Below, piece after piece: positions 46,011 to 55,481 of a stretch of 64,000 bases of DNA. The position numbers and the translations under genes were made by a program. The DNA lies in the NCBI GenBank assembly GCA_020621405.1, contig JAHRYN010000001.1, positions 496,001 through 560,000 of the forward strand. The letters are read 5' to 3'. Each line of letters opens with the position of its first letter. Positions within the stretch are counted from its first letter, which is position 1. The notes beneath the pieces were generated by a model, which ran no database searches, was not told the origin of the DNA, and was given only the letters and a program-made list of their open reading frames with translations. Origin of the DNA: Betaproteobacteria bacterium (GTDB lineage: Bacteria; Pseudomonadota; Gammaproteobacteria; Burkholderiales; Rhodocyclaceae).

Positions 46011-46044
46011 ATGAAATGAGCCGCCTTCAGGCGGCTCATTTCAT
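46011..46044 (-). terminator. 15-bp perfect hairpin, terminator of the fhs operon
   Basis: ATGAAATGAGCCGCC (46011-46025), loop TTCA, then the exact complement (46030-46044). It lies 16 bases beyond the fhs stop. The T-rich flank on the minus strand (TCATTTCATTTC) is interrupted, so it may work as a terminator, a 3' stability stem, or both. Confidence 0.8.
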
Positions 46045-46059
46045 TTGCAGTTCCCAAAG

Positions 46060-47733
46060 TCAGAACAGCCCCGACACCCTGCCGTCCTCGTCGATGTCGA
46101 TCCGTTCGGCGCTCGGCACCTTGGGCAGGCCGGGCATGGTCATCATGTCGCCGCAGATGGCGACGACGAAGCCGGCGCCGTTGGCCAGGCGTACTTCGCG
46201 CACGTTCAGCGTGTGGCCGCTGGGCGCGCCCTTGACGTTGGGATCGGCGGAAAAGGACATCTGCGTCTTGGCCATGCAGACCGGGAAGCTGCCGTAGTCC
46301 CTGTTCCACTCTTCAAGCTGCTTGCGCGCGCCTTCGGCGAAGGTCACCTGACCGGCGCCATAGATTTTCGTGGCGATGGCGGTGATCTTGTCCTGCAGCG
46401 TGGCGTTGGCGTCGTAGACGAAGGTGTGGCTGCCCGGCGCGTTGTCGCAGATGTCGGCCACGGTGCGCGCCAGTTCCTCGGCGCCGGCGCCGCCGCTCGC
46501 CCAGTGACGGGCGATGACGAAGCGGCCGCCGAGCGCCTCGATGCGGCGCTTGAGCAGCGCGATCTCGGCGTCGGTATCGAAGGTGAAGTGATTGACCGAC
46601 ACCACGCACGGCAGTCCGTAGTGCTGGGTGATGTTCTTCAGGTGGCGCTCGATGTTGCAGATGCCCCGGTCGAGCGCTTCGAGGTTTTCCTGGTTCAGGT
46701 CTTCCTTCTTCACGCCGCCGTGGAACTTGAGTGCGCGGATGGTGGCGACCAGCACCACGGCCGACGGGTTCAGGCCGGCCATGCGGCACTTGATGTCGAT
46801 GAACTTCTCGGCGCCCAGGTCGGCGCCGAAGCCGGCTTCGGTGACGACATAGTCGGCCATCTTCAGGCCGGCTTTGGTGGCGGTGACCGAGTTGCAGCCG
46901 TGCGCGATGTTGGCGAACGGGCCGCCGTGGATGATGGCCGGGTTGTTCTCAAGCGTCTGCACCAGATTGGGCTTGATCGCGTCCCTCAGCAGCGTGGCCA
47001 TCGCGCCCTGCGCATTCAGGTCGCTGGCGTACACCGGCTTCCGCTCGCCCTGGGTGTAGCCGATGATGATGCGGCCCAGGCGCGCCTTCAGGTCGGACAG
47101 CGACACCGCGAGGCACAGGATGGCCATCACCTCGGACGCGACCACGATGTCGTAGCCGTCCTCGCGCACGAAGCCGTTGGCCGTGCCGCCCATGCCGACG
47201 ACGATCTTGCGCAGCGCGCGGTCGTTCATGTCGACCACGCGCTTCCACTGGATCAGGCGCGGATCGATGCCCAGTTCGTTACCGTGGCAGATGTGGTTGT
47301 CGATCAGCGCCGACAGCAGGTTGTGCGCGGCGGCGATGGCGTGGAAGTCGCCGGTGAAGTGCAGGTTGATGTCTTCCATCGGCACGATCTGCGCGTAGCC
47401 GCCGCCCGCCGCCCCGCCCTTGACGCCGAACACCGGCCCGAGCGAAGGCTCGCGCAGGCAGATCATCGTCTTCTTGCCGATGCGGTTCAGCGCGTCGCCC
47501 AGACCGACCGTGGTCGTGGTCTTGCCCTCGCCGGCCGGCGTCGGGCTGATCGCGGTGACCAGGATGAGCTTGCCGTCCGGGCGGTCCTTAAGGGTATTCA
47601 GGTATTCGAGCGAAATCTTGGCCTTGTAGCGGCCGTACGGTTCGATTGCGTCGTCAGGCACGCCCAGTTTCGAGGCGACCTCGCTGATGCGCAGCATGGT
47701 TGCCTGCTGGGCGATTTCGATATCGGATGCCAT
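46060..47733 (-). CDS. fhs: Formate-tetrahydrofolate ligase
   Basis: 557-residue ATP-dependent enzyme (FtfL in methylotrophs) that makes 10-formyl-H4F from formate, the entry of formate carbon into the serine cycle. The nucleotide loop [14 protein letters not shown] (about 65-78), [18 protein letters not shown] (about 95-112) and the folate-site region are conserved; length is standard. It is the last gene of the mtkA-mtkB-ppc-mcl-fhs operon, 93 bp after mcl. Confidence 0.97.
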   Translation of the reverse strand: MASDIEIAQQATMLRISEVASKLGVPDDAIEPYGRYKAKISLEYLNTLKDRPDGKLILVTAISPTPAGEGKTTTTVGLGDALNRIGKKTMICLREPSLGPVFGVKGGAAGGGYAQIVPMEDINLHFTGDFHAIAAAHNLLSALIDNHICHGNELGIDPRLIQWKRVVDMNDRALRKIVVGMGGTANGFVREDGYDIVVASEVMAILCLAVSLSDLKARLGRIIIGYTQGERKPVYASDLNAQGAMATLLRDAIKPNLVQTLENNPAIIHGGPFANIAHGCNSVTATKAGLKMADYVVTEAGFGADLGAEKFIDIKCRMAGLNPSAVVLVATIRALKFHGGVKKEDLNQENLEALDRGICNIERHLKNITQHYGLPCVVSVNHFTFDTDAEIALLKRRIEALGGRFVIARHWASGGAGAEELARTVADICDNAPGSHTFVYDANATLQDKITAIATKIYGAGQVTFAEGARKQLEEWNRDYGSFPVCMAKTQMSFSADPNVKGAPSGHTLNVREVRLANGAGFVVAICGDMMTMPGLPKVPSAERIDIDEDGRVSGLF

Positions 47734-47808
47734 ATCGGTTTTTCCGTGTGATCAAGTATCGGGTTCGGGTGCGGGGGGCGCCAGGGCCACCCCGCCATTC
47801 TCTTATAT

Positions 47809-47820
47809 CTTATATATAAG
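47809..47820. promoter_or_regulatory. AT-only palindrome between mcl and fhs
   Basis: CTTATATATAAG is a perfect 12-bp palindrome preceded by a partial copy (CTTATAT, 47802-47808), an unusual AT island in GC-rich surroundings just after the mcl stop. On the minus strand it could supply a -10 element for an fhs-specific promoter or be a regulator site. A GC-rich imperfect stem (about 47771-47795) follows before fhs. Confidence 0.35.
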
Positions 47821-47826
47821 CGACAC

Positions 47827-48804
47827 TCAGATCGTCGCAGCGATGCTGTCGGCCTTGGCAATCAGCGCCTCAGCCATGCGGATGCTCGCGATATCGATCA
47901 GGCGGCCATCCAGCGATACCGCGCCACGGCCCTCCTTCGCCGCCTGCGCCATCGCTTCCAGAATGCGGCGCGCCTTGTTCACTTCGGCTGCGGACGGTGT
48001 GTACACCTGATTCGCCAGTTCGATCTGCGACGGATGGATGGCCCACTTGCCTTCGTATCCCAGTACCGCCGCCCGATTCGCTGCGGAAATATAGCCGTCC
48101 GGGTCGTTGAAGTCACCAAACGGCCCGTCGATCGGGCGCAGGCCGTAGGCGCGGCAGGCCACCATCATGCGCGTCTGCGCGGCGTGCCAAGGGTCGGTCC
48201 AGAAGGCCTGGCGATTGCCCTGTTCGTCCTTGTCGGTCAGCACCACGCTGTCTTTGTTCACGCCGCCGATCACCGTGGTGCGGGCGCGCGTCGATGCGGC
48301 GTAATCGGCCACACCGAAGCTCATCGCCTCCAGGCGCTTCGACGACTGCGCGATCGCCTCGACGTTGGCCATGCCGAGCGCGGTCTCGATCAGCACCTCG
48401 AAGCCGATGCGCTTGCTGCGCTTCTTCGCCGCCTCGATCTGCGTCACCAGCATGTCCACCGCATACACGTCCGCGGCGACGCCGGCCTTGGGAATCAGGA
48501 TCATGTCCAGACGCGGACAGGCTTCGACGATGTCGACCACGTCGCGGTACATGTAGTGGGTGTCCAGACCGTTGATGCGCACCATCATGGTCTTGCTGCC
48601 CCAGTCGACGTCGTTCAGGCCCTGGATGATGTTGCGGCGCGCCTGTTCCTTGTCGTCCGGCGCGACCGCGTCCTCGCAGTCGAGGAAGATGATGTCGGCG
48701 GCGGACTTTGCAGCCTTCTCGAACATGCCGGGGCTGGAACCGGGTACCGCCAGTTCGGAACGGTGCAGTCTGGGTGTGGCCTGTTCGACGACAGTGAAGC
48801 TCAT
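47827..48804 (-). CDS. mcl: Malyl-CoA lyase
   Basis: 325-residue CitE-like TIM-barrel enzyme that splits (S)-malyl-CoA into glyoxylate and acetyl-CoA, closing the serine cycle. It has the LHRSELAVPGSSPGMFEKAAKSAADIIFLDCEDAV-type N-terminus (about 12-46; Asp/Glu metal ligands), the Mg-binding Glu in EVLIETALGM (about 141), and GYEGKWAIHPSQI near 250. Length and C-terminal extension match methylotroph MclA. It lies 28 bp after ppc. Confidence 0.95.
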   Translation of the reverse strand: MSFTVVEQATPRLHRSELAVPGSSPGMFEKAAKSAADIIFLDCEDAVAPDDKEQARRNIIQGLNDVDWGSKTMMVRINGLDTHYMYRDVVDIVEACPRLDMILIPKAGVAADVYAVDMLVTQIEAAKKRSKRIGFEVLIETALGMANVEAIAQSSKRLEAMSFGVADYAASTRARTTVIGGVNKDSVVLTDKDEQGNRQAFWTDPWHAAQTRMMVACRAYGLRPIDGPFGDFNDPDGYISAANRAAVLGYEGKWAIHPSQIELANQVYTPSAAEVNKARRILEAMAQAAKEGRGAVSLDGRLIDIASIRMAEALIAKADSIAATI

Positions 48805-48832
48805 GGAAGTCTCCTCCGGTTATGAATGCGGA

Positions 48833-51586
48833 TCATCCGGTGGCGCCGAAACCGGCCGCCACGCAGTTGATGGAAAGCAGCAGCGCCTTGCGGAATTCCT
48901 CTTTCCGCGCGGCGTCGTCGGTCATGCGGAAGGCGCGCAGCAGCGAAATCTGCTGCCGGCTGACCTGATTGACCAGTGGCAGGCGGTGGCCCAGCTTGCG
49001 GCGGAACTCAGGGAAGCGTTCGGCCAGCTCGCGCGATCCGGACAGCCGCAGGATGGCGGCGCGGGTCTGTTCGTACTCGCGCTCGATCAGGCCGAACAGC
49101 TCGCCGCGCACCGCGGCGTCGCCGACCAGCTGGCTGTAGTCGCGCGCCAGTTCCAGATCGACCACGGCGAGCGTCTTTTCGACCTCGTCGACGATCAGCC
49201 GGAACAGCGGGGACTGCTCGAACATGCGCGCCAGCAGCGCCTCGCCCGCCGCACCGCGCACCTCGACGAAGCTCGCCAGACCGGCACCGACGCCATACCA
49301 GCCGGTGATCAGGTGGCGGTTCTGCGACCAGGCGAACACCCATGGAATCGCGCGCAGTTCCGCCAGCGAGCGCGCACCGAAGCGGCGCGCCGGACGCGAA
49401 CCGATGTTGAGCAGTGAAATCTCGTCCAGCGGACTGGCTTCCTGGAAATAGCTCACCAGTCCGGGGTGCCTGATCAGGTTGGCGTAGGCGGCATGCGCAG
49501 CGCCGGACAGCGCCTCGAGCGCGTCATCGAATTCCGGCACCGGATCGGCGCCGGCACGGCGGCCCGAGTTGAGCGCGTGGTCGAACACGCTGGCCGCCAG
49601 CAGCTCCAGGTTGAAGGCGGCCGTGCCCCGGTTGGCGTACTTGCCTGAGATGACCTCACCCTGTTCGGTCAGCCGGAACAGACCCTGGATCGAACCGACG
49701 GGCTGGGCGGCGATCGCGCGCCCGGCCGGCACGCCGCCGCGGCTGACCGAACCGCCGCGGCCGTGGAAGAAGGCGATCTTCACGCCGGCCTCGGCGCCGA
49801 CAGCAGTCAGCCTGACCTGCGCCTTGTACAGCTCCCAGTTGGACGACAGGAAGCCGCCGTCCTTGTTCGAATCCGAGTAGCCGATCATCACTTCCTGCAC
49901 GCCGCCGAGCGCACGCACCGAGCGGCGCACCAGAGGGATGGCCAGCAGCTCGCGCATGATGGCCGGCGCACGGCGCAGGTCCTCCACCGTTTCGAACAGC
50001 GGCATGATGGGCAGCGAACAGCGTTCGACCGCGCCCGGATCGGCGTACAGCCCGGCTTCCTTCGCCAGCAGATAGACGCCCAGCACGTCGGACGCGTTGC
50101 GCGTCATGCTCAGGATGAAGCTGCCGAAGGCGTCGCGCCCGAGCAGCGGACGCTGTTCGGCGATCAGCCGGAACAGACCCAGCGTTTCGCTCGCCACCGC
50201 CGGCAGGCCACCCGGATCGCGCGGGCCGGTACGCGGCTGCGACAGTTCGGTCAGCAGCCAGTCGCGCCAGGCCTCGCCCGCCTGGTCAGGCACCGGCGCA
50301 TCGTCGGGTTCGCCGCGGCCGGCGCGCCACAGCGCTTCCAGCGTCTCGGTCACGCGCGTGCTGTTCTCCCGCAGGTCCAGTCGCACGGTGCTGAAGCGGA
50401 ACACCTCGACCTGCCGGCGCAGCGGCCGCACCGCGTCGTCCGCGAGTGCACCCAGTTTCATGTCGTGCAGGCCGGCTTCGAGTGTGCGCAGGTCGGCGAT
50501 CAGGCGATCGGCCGATTCGTAGCCGCGACTGGCGGCAAGCGACTCACCGGCTGCGGCAGCGATACAGGCGTCCAGCCGGCCCAGCATGCAGGCGAGAAAC
50601 TGGCGCAGCGGCTCGCCCGGATTGCGCGCGGCGATCGCGCTGCCGTCGCCGCTCTCGTCGAGCACCAGCATCAGCGCGTCGCGAAAATCGCCGGGCAGGC
50701 TGATCGACGCCTCGGTCACCGACAGGCTGCGCACCAGATCCAGCACGCCCTGCCGATGGCGGCGCAGGCTGGCCAGCCGGCTGCCAACCAGCGCCGCGCG
50801 CGTGATCGCGTTGGTGACGAAAGGATTGCCGTCGCGGTCGCCGCCTATCCACGAACCGAATTCCACGAAGGCCGGCAGCTCGGCTGCCGCCTCGTCGCCG
50901 AACTGCTGCGCCATCGCTTCGTCGGCGCGCGCCAGCACCTCGGGCGCGACATCGAACAGGGTTTCGTTGAAGAAATGCAGGCCCCAGGCGATTTCTTCCG
51001 ACACATTCGGCTTTTCCAGACGCAGCTCGCCGGTCAGCCACAGCAGCTCTATCTCGTTGCGCAGCGTGCCTTCGAGCGCCAGCCGTTCGCGCGGCGTCCA
51101 GCGCGGCGATTCGAGGTCGATCAGCAGCCGGTAGATGCGCCGGTGCCGCTCCAGCACGGTGACGCGCTTGGCTTCGGTCGGATGCGCGGTCAGCACCGGC
51201 CGCACGCGCAGGCCGGCGACGGTGGCGCGGACCTCGCCGGCGCTGACGCCGGCCGCGCGCGCCGCGGCGAACACGTGGGCGAAGGTGCCCGGCAGGCATT
51301 CGCGGCCGCGATGGCGCTCGGTTTCGCGCCGTGCGCGCATGGCGCCGTTCTGTTCGGCGATCGACAGCAGCTGGAACAAGATGCCCTGCGCCTGGATGGC
51401 GCGGCCGAGCATCTGCGGTGACAGGTTGTTGCCCGAGACGCGGCCGGTCAGCACCGGCACCAGCTCCGGATGATGGTGCCCGACCACGTCGCGCAGCAGC
51501 GCGAACAGCAGCTCGAGCGCCTTTTCGGAAAAAGCCGGGCCCGGTGCGTCCGCGGACGCCGGGATGGAAACGGGATCGTTCACCAC
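48833..51586 (-). CDS. ppc: Phosphoenolpyruvate carboxylase
   Basis: 917-residue enzyme that carboxylates PEP to oxaloacetate, the CO2-fixing step of the serine cycle. The catalytic His135 (TAHPTEAKR), GGDRDGNP, YSDSNKDGG and FHGRGGSVSRGG motifs are intact. Residues that bind the inhibitor aspartate in E. coli PEPC seem altered: SRPAKR is SRPARR here, the Arg corresponding to E. coli 832 aligns with a hydrophobic residue, and the C-terminal R-N-T-G is G-A-T-G. This fits a methylotroph enzyme freed from feedback inhibition. Position between mtkB and mcl is as in Methylorubrum. Confidence 0.96.
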   Translation of the reverse strand: MVNDPVSIPASADAPGPAFSEKALELLFALLRDVVGHHHPELVPVLTGRVSGNNLSPQMLGRAIQAQGILFQLLSIAEQNGAMRARRETERHRGRECLPGTFAHVFAAARAAGVSAGEVRATVAGLRVRPVLTAHPTEAKRVTVLERHRRIYRLLIDLESPRWTPRERLALEGTLRNEIELLWLTGELRLEKPNVSEEIAWGLHFFNETLFDVAPEVLARADEAMAQQFGDEAAAELPAFVEFGSWIGGDRDGNPFVTNAITRAALVGSRLASLRRHRQGVLDLVRSLSVTEASISLPGDFRDALMLVLDESGDGSAIAARNPGEPLRQFLACMLGRLDACIAAAAGESLAASRGYESADRLIADLRTLEAGLHDMKLGALADDAVRPLRRQVEVFRFSTVRLDLRENSTRVTETLEALWRAGRGEPDDAPVPDQAGEAWRDWLLTELSQPRTGPRDPGGLPAVASETLGLFRLIAEQRPLLGRDAFGSFILSMTRNASDVLGVYLLAKEAGLYADPGAVERCSLPIMPLFETVEDLRRAPAIMRELLAIPLVRRSVRALGGVQEVMIGYSDSNKDGGFLSSNWELYKAQVRLTAVGAEAGVKIAFFHGRGGSVSRGGVPAGRAIAAQPVGSIQGLFRLTEQGEVISGKYANRGTAAFNLELLAASVFDHALNSGRRAGADPVPEFDDALEALSGAAHAAYANLIRHPGLVSYFQEASPLDEISLLNIGSRPARRFGARSLAELRAIPWVFAWSQNRHLITGWYGVGAGLASFVEVRGAAGEALLARMFEQSPLFRLIVDEVEKTLAVVDLELARDYSQLVGDAAVRGELFGLIEREYEQTRAAILRLSGSRELAERFPEFRRKLGHRLPLVNQVSRQQISLLRAFRMTDDAARKEEFRKALLLSINCVAAGFGATG

Positions 51587-51636
51587 GATGGACTTTCGCA
51601 GCAGGGGTTGCGCACCATCCGCCCGGACAGTGCGAT

Positions 51637-51657
51637 GCGGCGCCGCCCGGGCGCCGC
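51637..51657 (-). other. Intergenic stem-loop between mtkB and ppc
   Basis: Perfect 8-bp GC stem (GCGGCGCC, 5-base loop, GGCGCCGC) with no T tract on the minus strand. It lies seven bases after the mtkB stop and about 50 before ppc. The form suggests an mRNA stability or processing element rather than a terminator. Confidence 0.55.
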
Positions 51658-51663
51658 TTTCGG

Positions 51664-52551
51664 TTACCGCCCGGCCAGCATTGCAGCCACCGTGCTGCCC
51701 AGTTCGCCGGCACTGGGTGCGACCGTCAGGCCGTAGGAGCGCATGATTTCCGACTTCTCAGCCGCCGAATCGCCGGTCGCCGAAATGATGGCGCCGGCGT
51801 GGCCCATGCGTCGGCCCTTGGGTGCGGTCAGCCCGGCGACGTAACCCACGACCGGCTTGCTCATGTTTTCCTTCACCCAGGCCGACGCCTCGGCCTCCTG
51901 CGGGCCGCCGATCTCGCCGATCATCACCACCGCCTCGGTGTCCGGGTCTTCCTCGAATTTCATCAGGTGGTCGAGGAAGGACGAGCCGTTGATCGGATCG
52001 CCACCGATGCCGACCGAGGTCGACACGCCGATGCCGAGCAGCTTCATCTGCGCCGCCGCCTCGTAGCCCAGCGTGCCCGAGCGCGACACGATGCCGACCT
52101 TGCCCGGTTTGTATATATGGCCCGGCATGATGCCCAGCATGGCCTTGCCCGGGCTGATGATGCCGGCACAGTTGGGGCCGACCATCAGGGTACGGCGCTC
52201 CTTCGGGTAGCGCATCAGGTAGCGCTTCACGCGCATCATGTCCTGCGCCGGAATGCCGTCGGTGATCGAGCACACCAGCTGGATGCCGGCGTCGGCCGCT
52301 TCCATGATGGCGTCGGCACAGAAGGCCGGGGCCACGAAGGTGATGCTGGCTTCGGCGCCGGTCGCGGCGACCGCATCGGCCACGGTGTTGAACACCGGCA
52401 GGCCCAGATGCGTGCTGCCGCCCTTGCCCGGCGTGACGCCGCCGACGACCTTGGTGCCGTAGTCGATCATTTCCTTCGCGTGGAAGCTGCCTTTGTCGCC
52501 GGTGAAGCCCTGGATCAGGATCTTCGTCTTTTCGTTGATCAGAATGCTCAT
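51664..52551 (-). CDS. mtkB: Malate-CoA ligase, alpha subunit
   Basis: 295-residue SucD-like subunit of malate thiokinase, which makes malyl-CoA from malate, CoA and ATP. The CoA-binding Rossmann domain ([15 protein letters not shown]) and the phosphohistidine in GHAGAIIS (about 245) are present. It differs from succinyl-CoA ligase by context: it lies with mtkA, ppc and mcl. The ATG at 52551 has a GGAGGAATTGG ribosome site. A 173-bp gap separates it from mtkA, longer than expected for subunits of one enzyme. Confidence 0.94.
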   Translation of the reverse strand: MSILINEKTKILIQGFTGDKGSFHAKEMIDYGTKVVGGVTPGKGGSTHLGLPVFNTVADAVAATGAEASITFVAPAFCADAIMEAADAGIQLVCSITDGIPAQDMMRVKRYLMRYPKERRTLMVGPNCAGIISPGKAMLGIMPGHIYKPGKVGIVSRSGTLGYEAAAQMKLLGIGVSTSVGIGGDPINGSSFLDHLMKFEEDPDTEAVVMIGEIGGPQEAEASAWVKENMSKPVVGYVAGLTAPKGRRMGHAGAIISATGDSAAEKSEIMRSYGLTVAPSAGELGSTVAAMLAGR

Positions 52552-52666
52552 GTCCAATTCCTCCTGTGCATCAGTTATGCGCCGCGGGCCGCCCCAAGGG
52601 CGAGCGCTGTCCCCTCGGTGGGGGTGAGGCAGGGGTTTCGCAGCGCATGCGCGGCGCCTGCCGAAC

Positions 52667-52690
52667 GGACCGGCGGTTCAAGGCCGGTCC
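52667..52690 (-). other. Intergenic stem-loop between mtkA and mtkB
   Basis: Perfect 8-bp stem (GGACCGGC, 8-base loop, GCCGGTCC) in the 173-bp mtkA-mtkB gap, without a T tract in the direction of transcription. Together with the stem after mtkB it may set segment-specific mRNA stability within the operon. Confidence 0.5.
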
Positions 52691-52724
52691 TGTGCGAGTG
52701 CGGTGAGCGTGGGGGTCTTCTAAT

Positions 52725-53900
52725 TCAGCGCGCGGCGTATGCGCGGGCCGCCGAAACGGCCTTGCCGGCCGCTTCGGTCAGCGAATCGGCGCTGATGATG
52801 GGCAGGCCGCTGTCGCGGATGATGCGGCGCCCCTCCTCCTCGTTGGTACCGGCCAGGCGCACGATCAGCGGCACCGTGATGTCGATGTCGTTGCAGGCCT
52901 GGACCACGCCCTGCGCCACCCAGTCGCAGCGGTTGATGCCGGCGAAGATGTTGACCAGGATGGCCTTGACGTTGTGGTCCGACAGCACCAGCCGGAACGA
53001 ATTGGCAACGCGCTCGGGCGAGGCGCCGCCACCGACGTCGAGGAAGTTGGCCGGCGCGCCGCCGGCGTACTTGATGGTGTCCATGGTCGCCATGGCCAGT
53101 CCGGCGCCATTGATGATGCAGCCAATGTCGCCGTCCAGCCCGACGTAGTTCAGGTTGTGCTCGGCCGCCTGCACCTCGCGCGGGTCGTCCTGTGACGGGT
53201 CGCGCATGTCGGCGACGGCGCGCTGGCGGAACATCGCGTTATCGTCGAACGACATCTTGGCGTCGAGTGCCAGCACACGGTCGTCGCGCGTCACCACCAG
53301 CGGGTTGATCTCGACCATCGTCGCATCGAGGTCACGGAAGGCGCGGTAGGCGCCCATGATGGCGGTGACCGCACGCGACACCTGCCTGATGTTGAGGTCC
53401 AGGCCAAAGGCGATCTGCCGCGCCTGGAAGGCCTGCAAGCCGACCGCCGGCTCGACCACGACCTGCATGATCTTCTCCGGTGCCGTGTTGGCCAGTTCCT
53501 CGATGTCCATGCCGCCTTCGGCCGACGCGATCACGCGCACCCGCTCGGCCTTGCGGTCGAGCACGATGCCCAGATACAGCTCGCGTTCGAACGGTTCGGC
53601 CACCTCGACATAGACGCGCTGGACCGGCTTGCCTTCCGGGCCGGTCTGGTCCGTCACCAGACGCTTGCCCAGCAACTCGCGCGCCGCGGCATCGACTTCG
53701 TGGTAGGTGCGGCACAATTTTACTCCGCCCGCCTTGCCGCGCGCGCCGGAGTGCACCTGCGCCTTGACCGCCCAGTGCCAGCCACCGAGTTCGGTTGCGG
53801 TGTATACCGCCTGGTCCGGACTGTAGGCGACACTGCCGCGCGGCACCGGCACCCCGAATCCGGACAGGAGCTCTTTCGCCTGATACTCGTGAATGTCCAT
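52725..53900 (-). CDS. mtkA: Malate-CoA ligase, beta subunit
   Basis: 391-residue SucC-like ATP-grasp subunit of malate thiokinase. The N-terminus [22 protein letters not shown], the lysine-rich nucleotide site ([18 protein letters not shown]), the metal-site Glu/Asn (MVEINPLVV) and the C-terminal loop [17 protein letters not shown] are conserved. It is first in the minus-strand serine-cycle operon and divergent from glyA across 258 bp. Confidence 0.95.
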   Translation of the reverse strand: MDIHEYQAKELLSGFGVPVPRGSVAYSPDQAVYTATELGGWHWAVKAQVHSGARGKAGGVKLCRTYHEVDAAARELLGKRLVTDQTGPEGKPVQRVYVEVAEPFERELYLGIVLDRKAERVRVIASAEGGMDIEELANTAPEKIMQVVVEPAVGLQAFQARQIAFGLDLNIRQVSRAVTAIMGAYRAFRDLDATMVEINPLVVTRDDRVLALDAKMSFDDNAMFRQRAVADMRDPSQDDPREVQAAEHNLNYVGLDGDIGCIINGAGLAMATMDTIKYAGGAPANFLDVGGGASPERVANSFRLVLSDHNVKAILVNIFAGINRCDWVAQGVVQACNDIDITVPLIVRLAGTNEEEGRRIIRDSGLPIISADSLTEAAGKAVSAARAYAAR

Positions 53901-54158
53901 GCTTCACCTTCTATCGTGAGGAAGAGAGTGGGTTCATCGCTGAACCTGTGGTGCCGCAGGGACCGTCCCTCAACACCATATCTGTTGTAAAGAATTATGG
54001 GTGAGGTCATCAGAACTAAGCTTCACTTATACTTATCACTGCAATAAGAAAGTCCGATACGAGGCCTTGTATCCGTACGATATAGTGGTTTTGCCTTGTA
54101 TTACCCAGTGGCCGGCAGCGTACGCAGGCCAACGCACACACCAAGAAAGGTATCCGTA
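53901..54158. promoter_or_regulatory. Divergent promoter region of the two serine-cycle operons
   Basis: 258 bp between mtkA and glyA. The central part (about 53975-54100) is markedly AT-rich compared with its surroundings. An 18-bp interrupted palindrome (GATACGAGGCCTTGTATC, 54056-54073, one mismatched pair) has the T-N11-A core of LysR-type operators. Serine-cycle genes of Methylorubrum are controlled by the LysR-type protein QscR; a similar regulator acting here is inference, and no regulator gene is in the window. No strong consensus promoter could be assigned. Confidence 0.6.
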
Positions 54159-55412
54159 ATGTTTGACCCGAAACAAACCATCGCCCATTCCGACCCCGAG
54201 CTGTGGGCCGCCATGGAGGCCGAATACGCACGTCAGGAACACCACATCGAGCTGATCGCGTCGGAGAATTACGCCAGCCCCGCTGTCATGGAAGCCCAGG
54301 GCTCCGTGCTGACGAACAAGTACGCCGAGGGTTACCCGGGCAAGCGCTATTACGGTGGCTGCGAGTTCGTCGATGTCGCTGAACAGCTGGCGATCGATCG
54401 CCTCAAGGCACTGTTCGGCGCCGAGTACGCAAACGTTCAGCCGCACTCGGGTTCGCAGGCCAATGCCGGCGTCTACATGGCGATGCTGCAGCCGGGCGAT
54501 GCCATCCTCGGCATGTCGCTGGCGCACGGTGGCCACCTGACGCACGGCTCGTCGGTGAACTTCTCCGGCAAGATCTACAAGGGTCTGGCCTACGGCCTCG
54601 ATCCGGAAACCGAAGCGATCGACTACAAGCAGGTCGAGGCGCTGGCGCAGGAGCACAAGCCGAAGATGATCGTGGCCGGTGCGTCCGCCTACTCGCTGCA
54701 CATTGATTTCAAGCGTTTCCGCGAAATCGCGGATTCGGTTGGCGCCTGGCTGATGGTGGACATGGCGCACTACTCCGGTCTGATCGCCGCCGGCCTGTAC
54801 CCGAGCCCGGTCGGCATCGCCGACTTCGTCACCTCGACCACGCACAAGACGCTGCGCGGCCCGCGCGGTGGCGTGATCATGGCCAAGGCCGAATTCGAGA
54901 AGCAGATCAATTCGATGATCTTCCCCGGCATCCAGGGCGGCCCGCTGATGCACGTCATCGCCGCCAAGGCAGTGGCCTTCAAGGAAGCCGCCGCACCGGA
55001 ATTCAAGACCTATCAGCAGCAGGTTCTGAACAACGCAAGAGTGATGGCTGAAACGCTGGTCGAGCGCGGCGTGCGCATCGTGTCCGGACGGACCGAATCG
55101 CACCTGTTCCTGGTCGACCTGCGCGCCAAGAACATCACCGGCAAGGAAGCAGAAGCAGCGCTCGGCCGTGCGCACATCACGGTCAACAAGAACGCCATTC
55201 CGAACGACCCACAAAAGCCGTTCGTGACCAGTGGCATTCGCATCGGCAGCCCTGCCATGACGACCCGCGGCTTTAAGGAAGCCGAGGCGAAACAAGTTGC
55301 CAACCTGATCGTGGACGTACTCGAAGCGCCGAACGACGACGCCGTGATCGCGCGCGTCGTGGCCGACGTCACCCGGCTGTGCGCCGCACACCCCGTATAC
55401 GGCCGGAAGTGA
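54159..55412 (+). CDS. glyA: Serine hydroxymethyltransferase
   Basis: 417-residue PLP enzyme that adds the one-carbon unit of methylene-H4F to glycine to form serine, the first reaction of the serine cycle. The PLP Lys230 is in [13 protein letters not shown], with [20 protein letters not shown] and the folate-site regions all conserved. I chose the ATG at 54159 with AGAAAGG upstream; the open frame before it is not homologous. As first gene of the plus-strand operon it is probably the dedicated methylotrophic copy; whether a second glyA exists elsewhere is unknown. Confidence 0.97.
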   Translation: MFDPKQTIAHSDPELWAAMEAEYARQEHHIELIASENYASPAVMEAQGSVLTNKYAEGYPGKRYYGGCEFVDVAEQLAIDRLKALFGAEYANVQPHSGSQANAGVYMAMLQPGDAILGMSLAHGGHLTHGSSVNFSGKIYKGLAYGLDPETEAIDYKQVEALAQEHKPKMIVAGASAYSLHIDFKRFREIADSVGAWLMVDMAHYSGLIAAGLYPSPVGIADFVTSTTHKTLRGPRGGVIMAKAEFEKQINSMIFPGIQGGPLMHVIAAKAVAFKEAAAPEFKTYQQQVLNNARVMAETLVERGVRIVSGRTESHLFLVDLRAKNITGKEAEAALGRAHITVNKNAIPNDPQKPFVTSGIRIGSPAMTTRGFKEAEAKQVANLIVDVLEAPNDDAVIARVVADVTRLCAAHPVYGRK

Positions 55413-55481
55413 ACGCCATGACCGGATATCCCCTTTCCAGCATCCCCAGCATCCAACGCATTCATTTCAGGAGATTGATCT

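Noticed and set aside
46045-47751. 568-codon plus-strand frame opposite fhs
   Set aside because: Antisense shadow; fhs is complete on the other strand and the frame runs through its terminator hairpin.
49763-51421. 552-codon plus-strand frame opposite ppc
   Set aside because: Antisense shadow with Arg/Gln/His-rich composition; PEPC motifs are all on the minus strand.
51664-53900. mtkA/mtkB as ordinary succinyl-CoA ligase sucC/sucD
   Set aside because: Sequences are similar, but the location with ppc, mcl, fhs and the divergent glyA-sga-hprA operon favours malate-CoA ligase.
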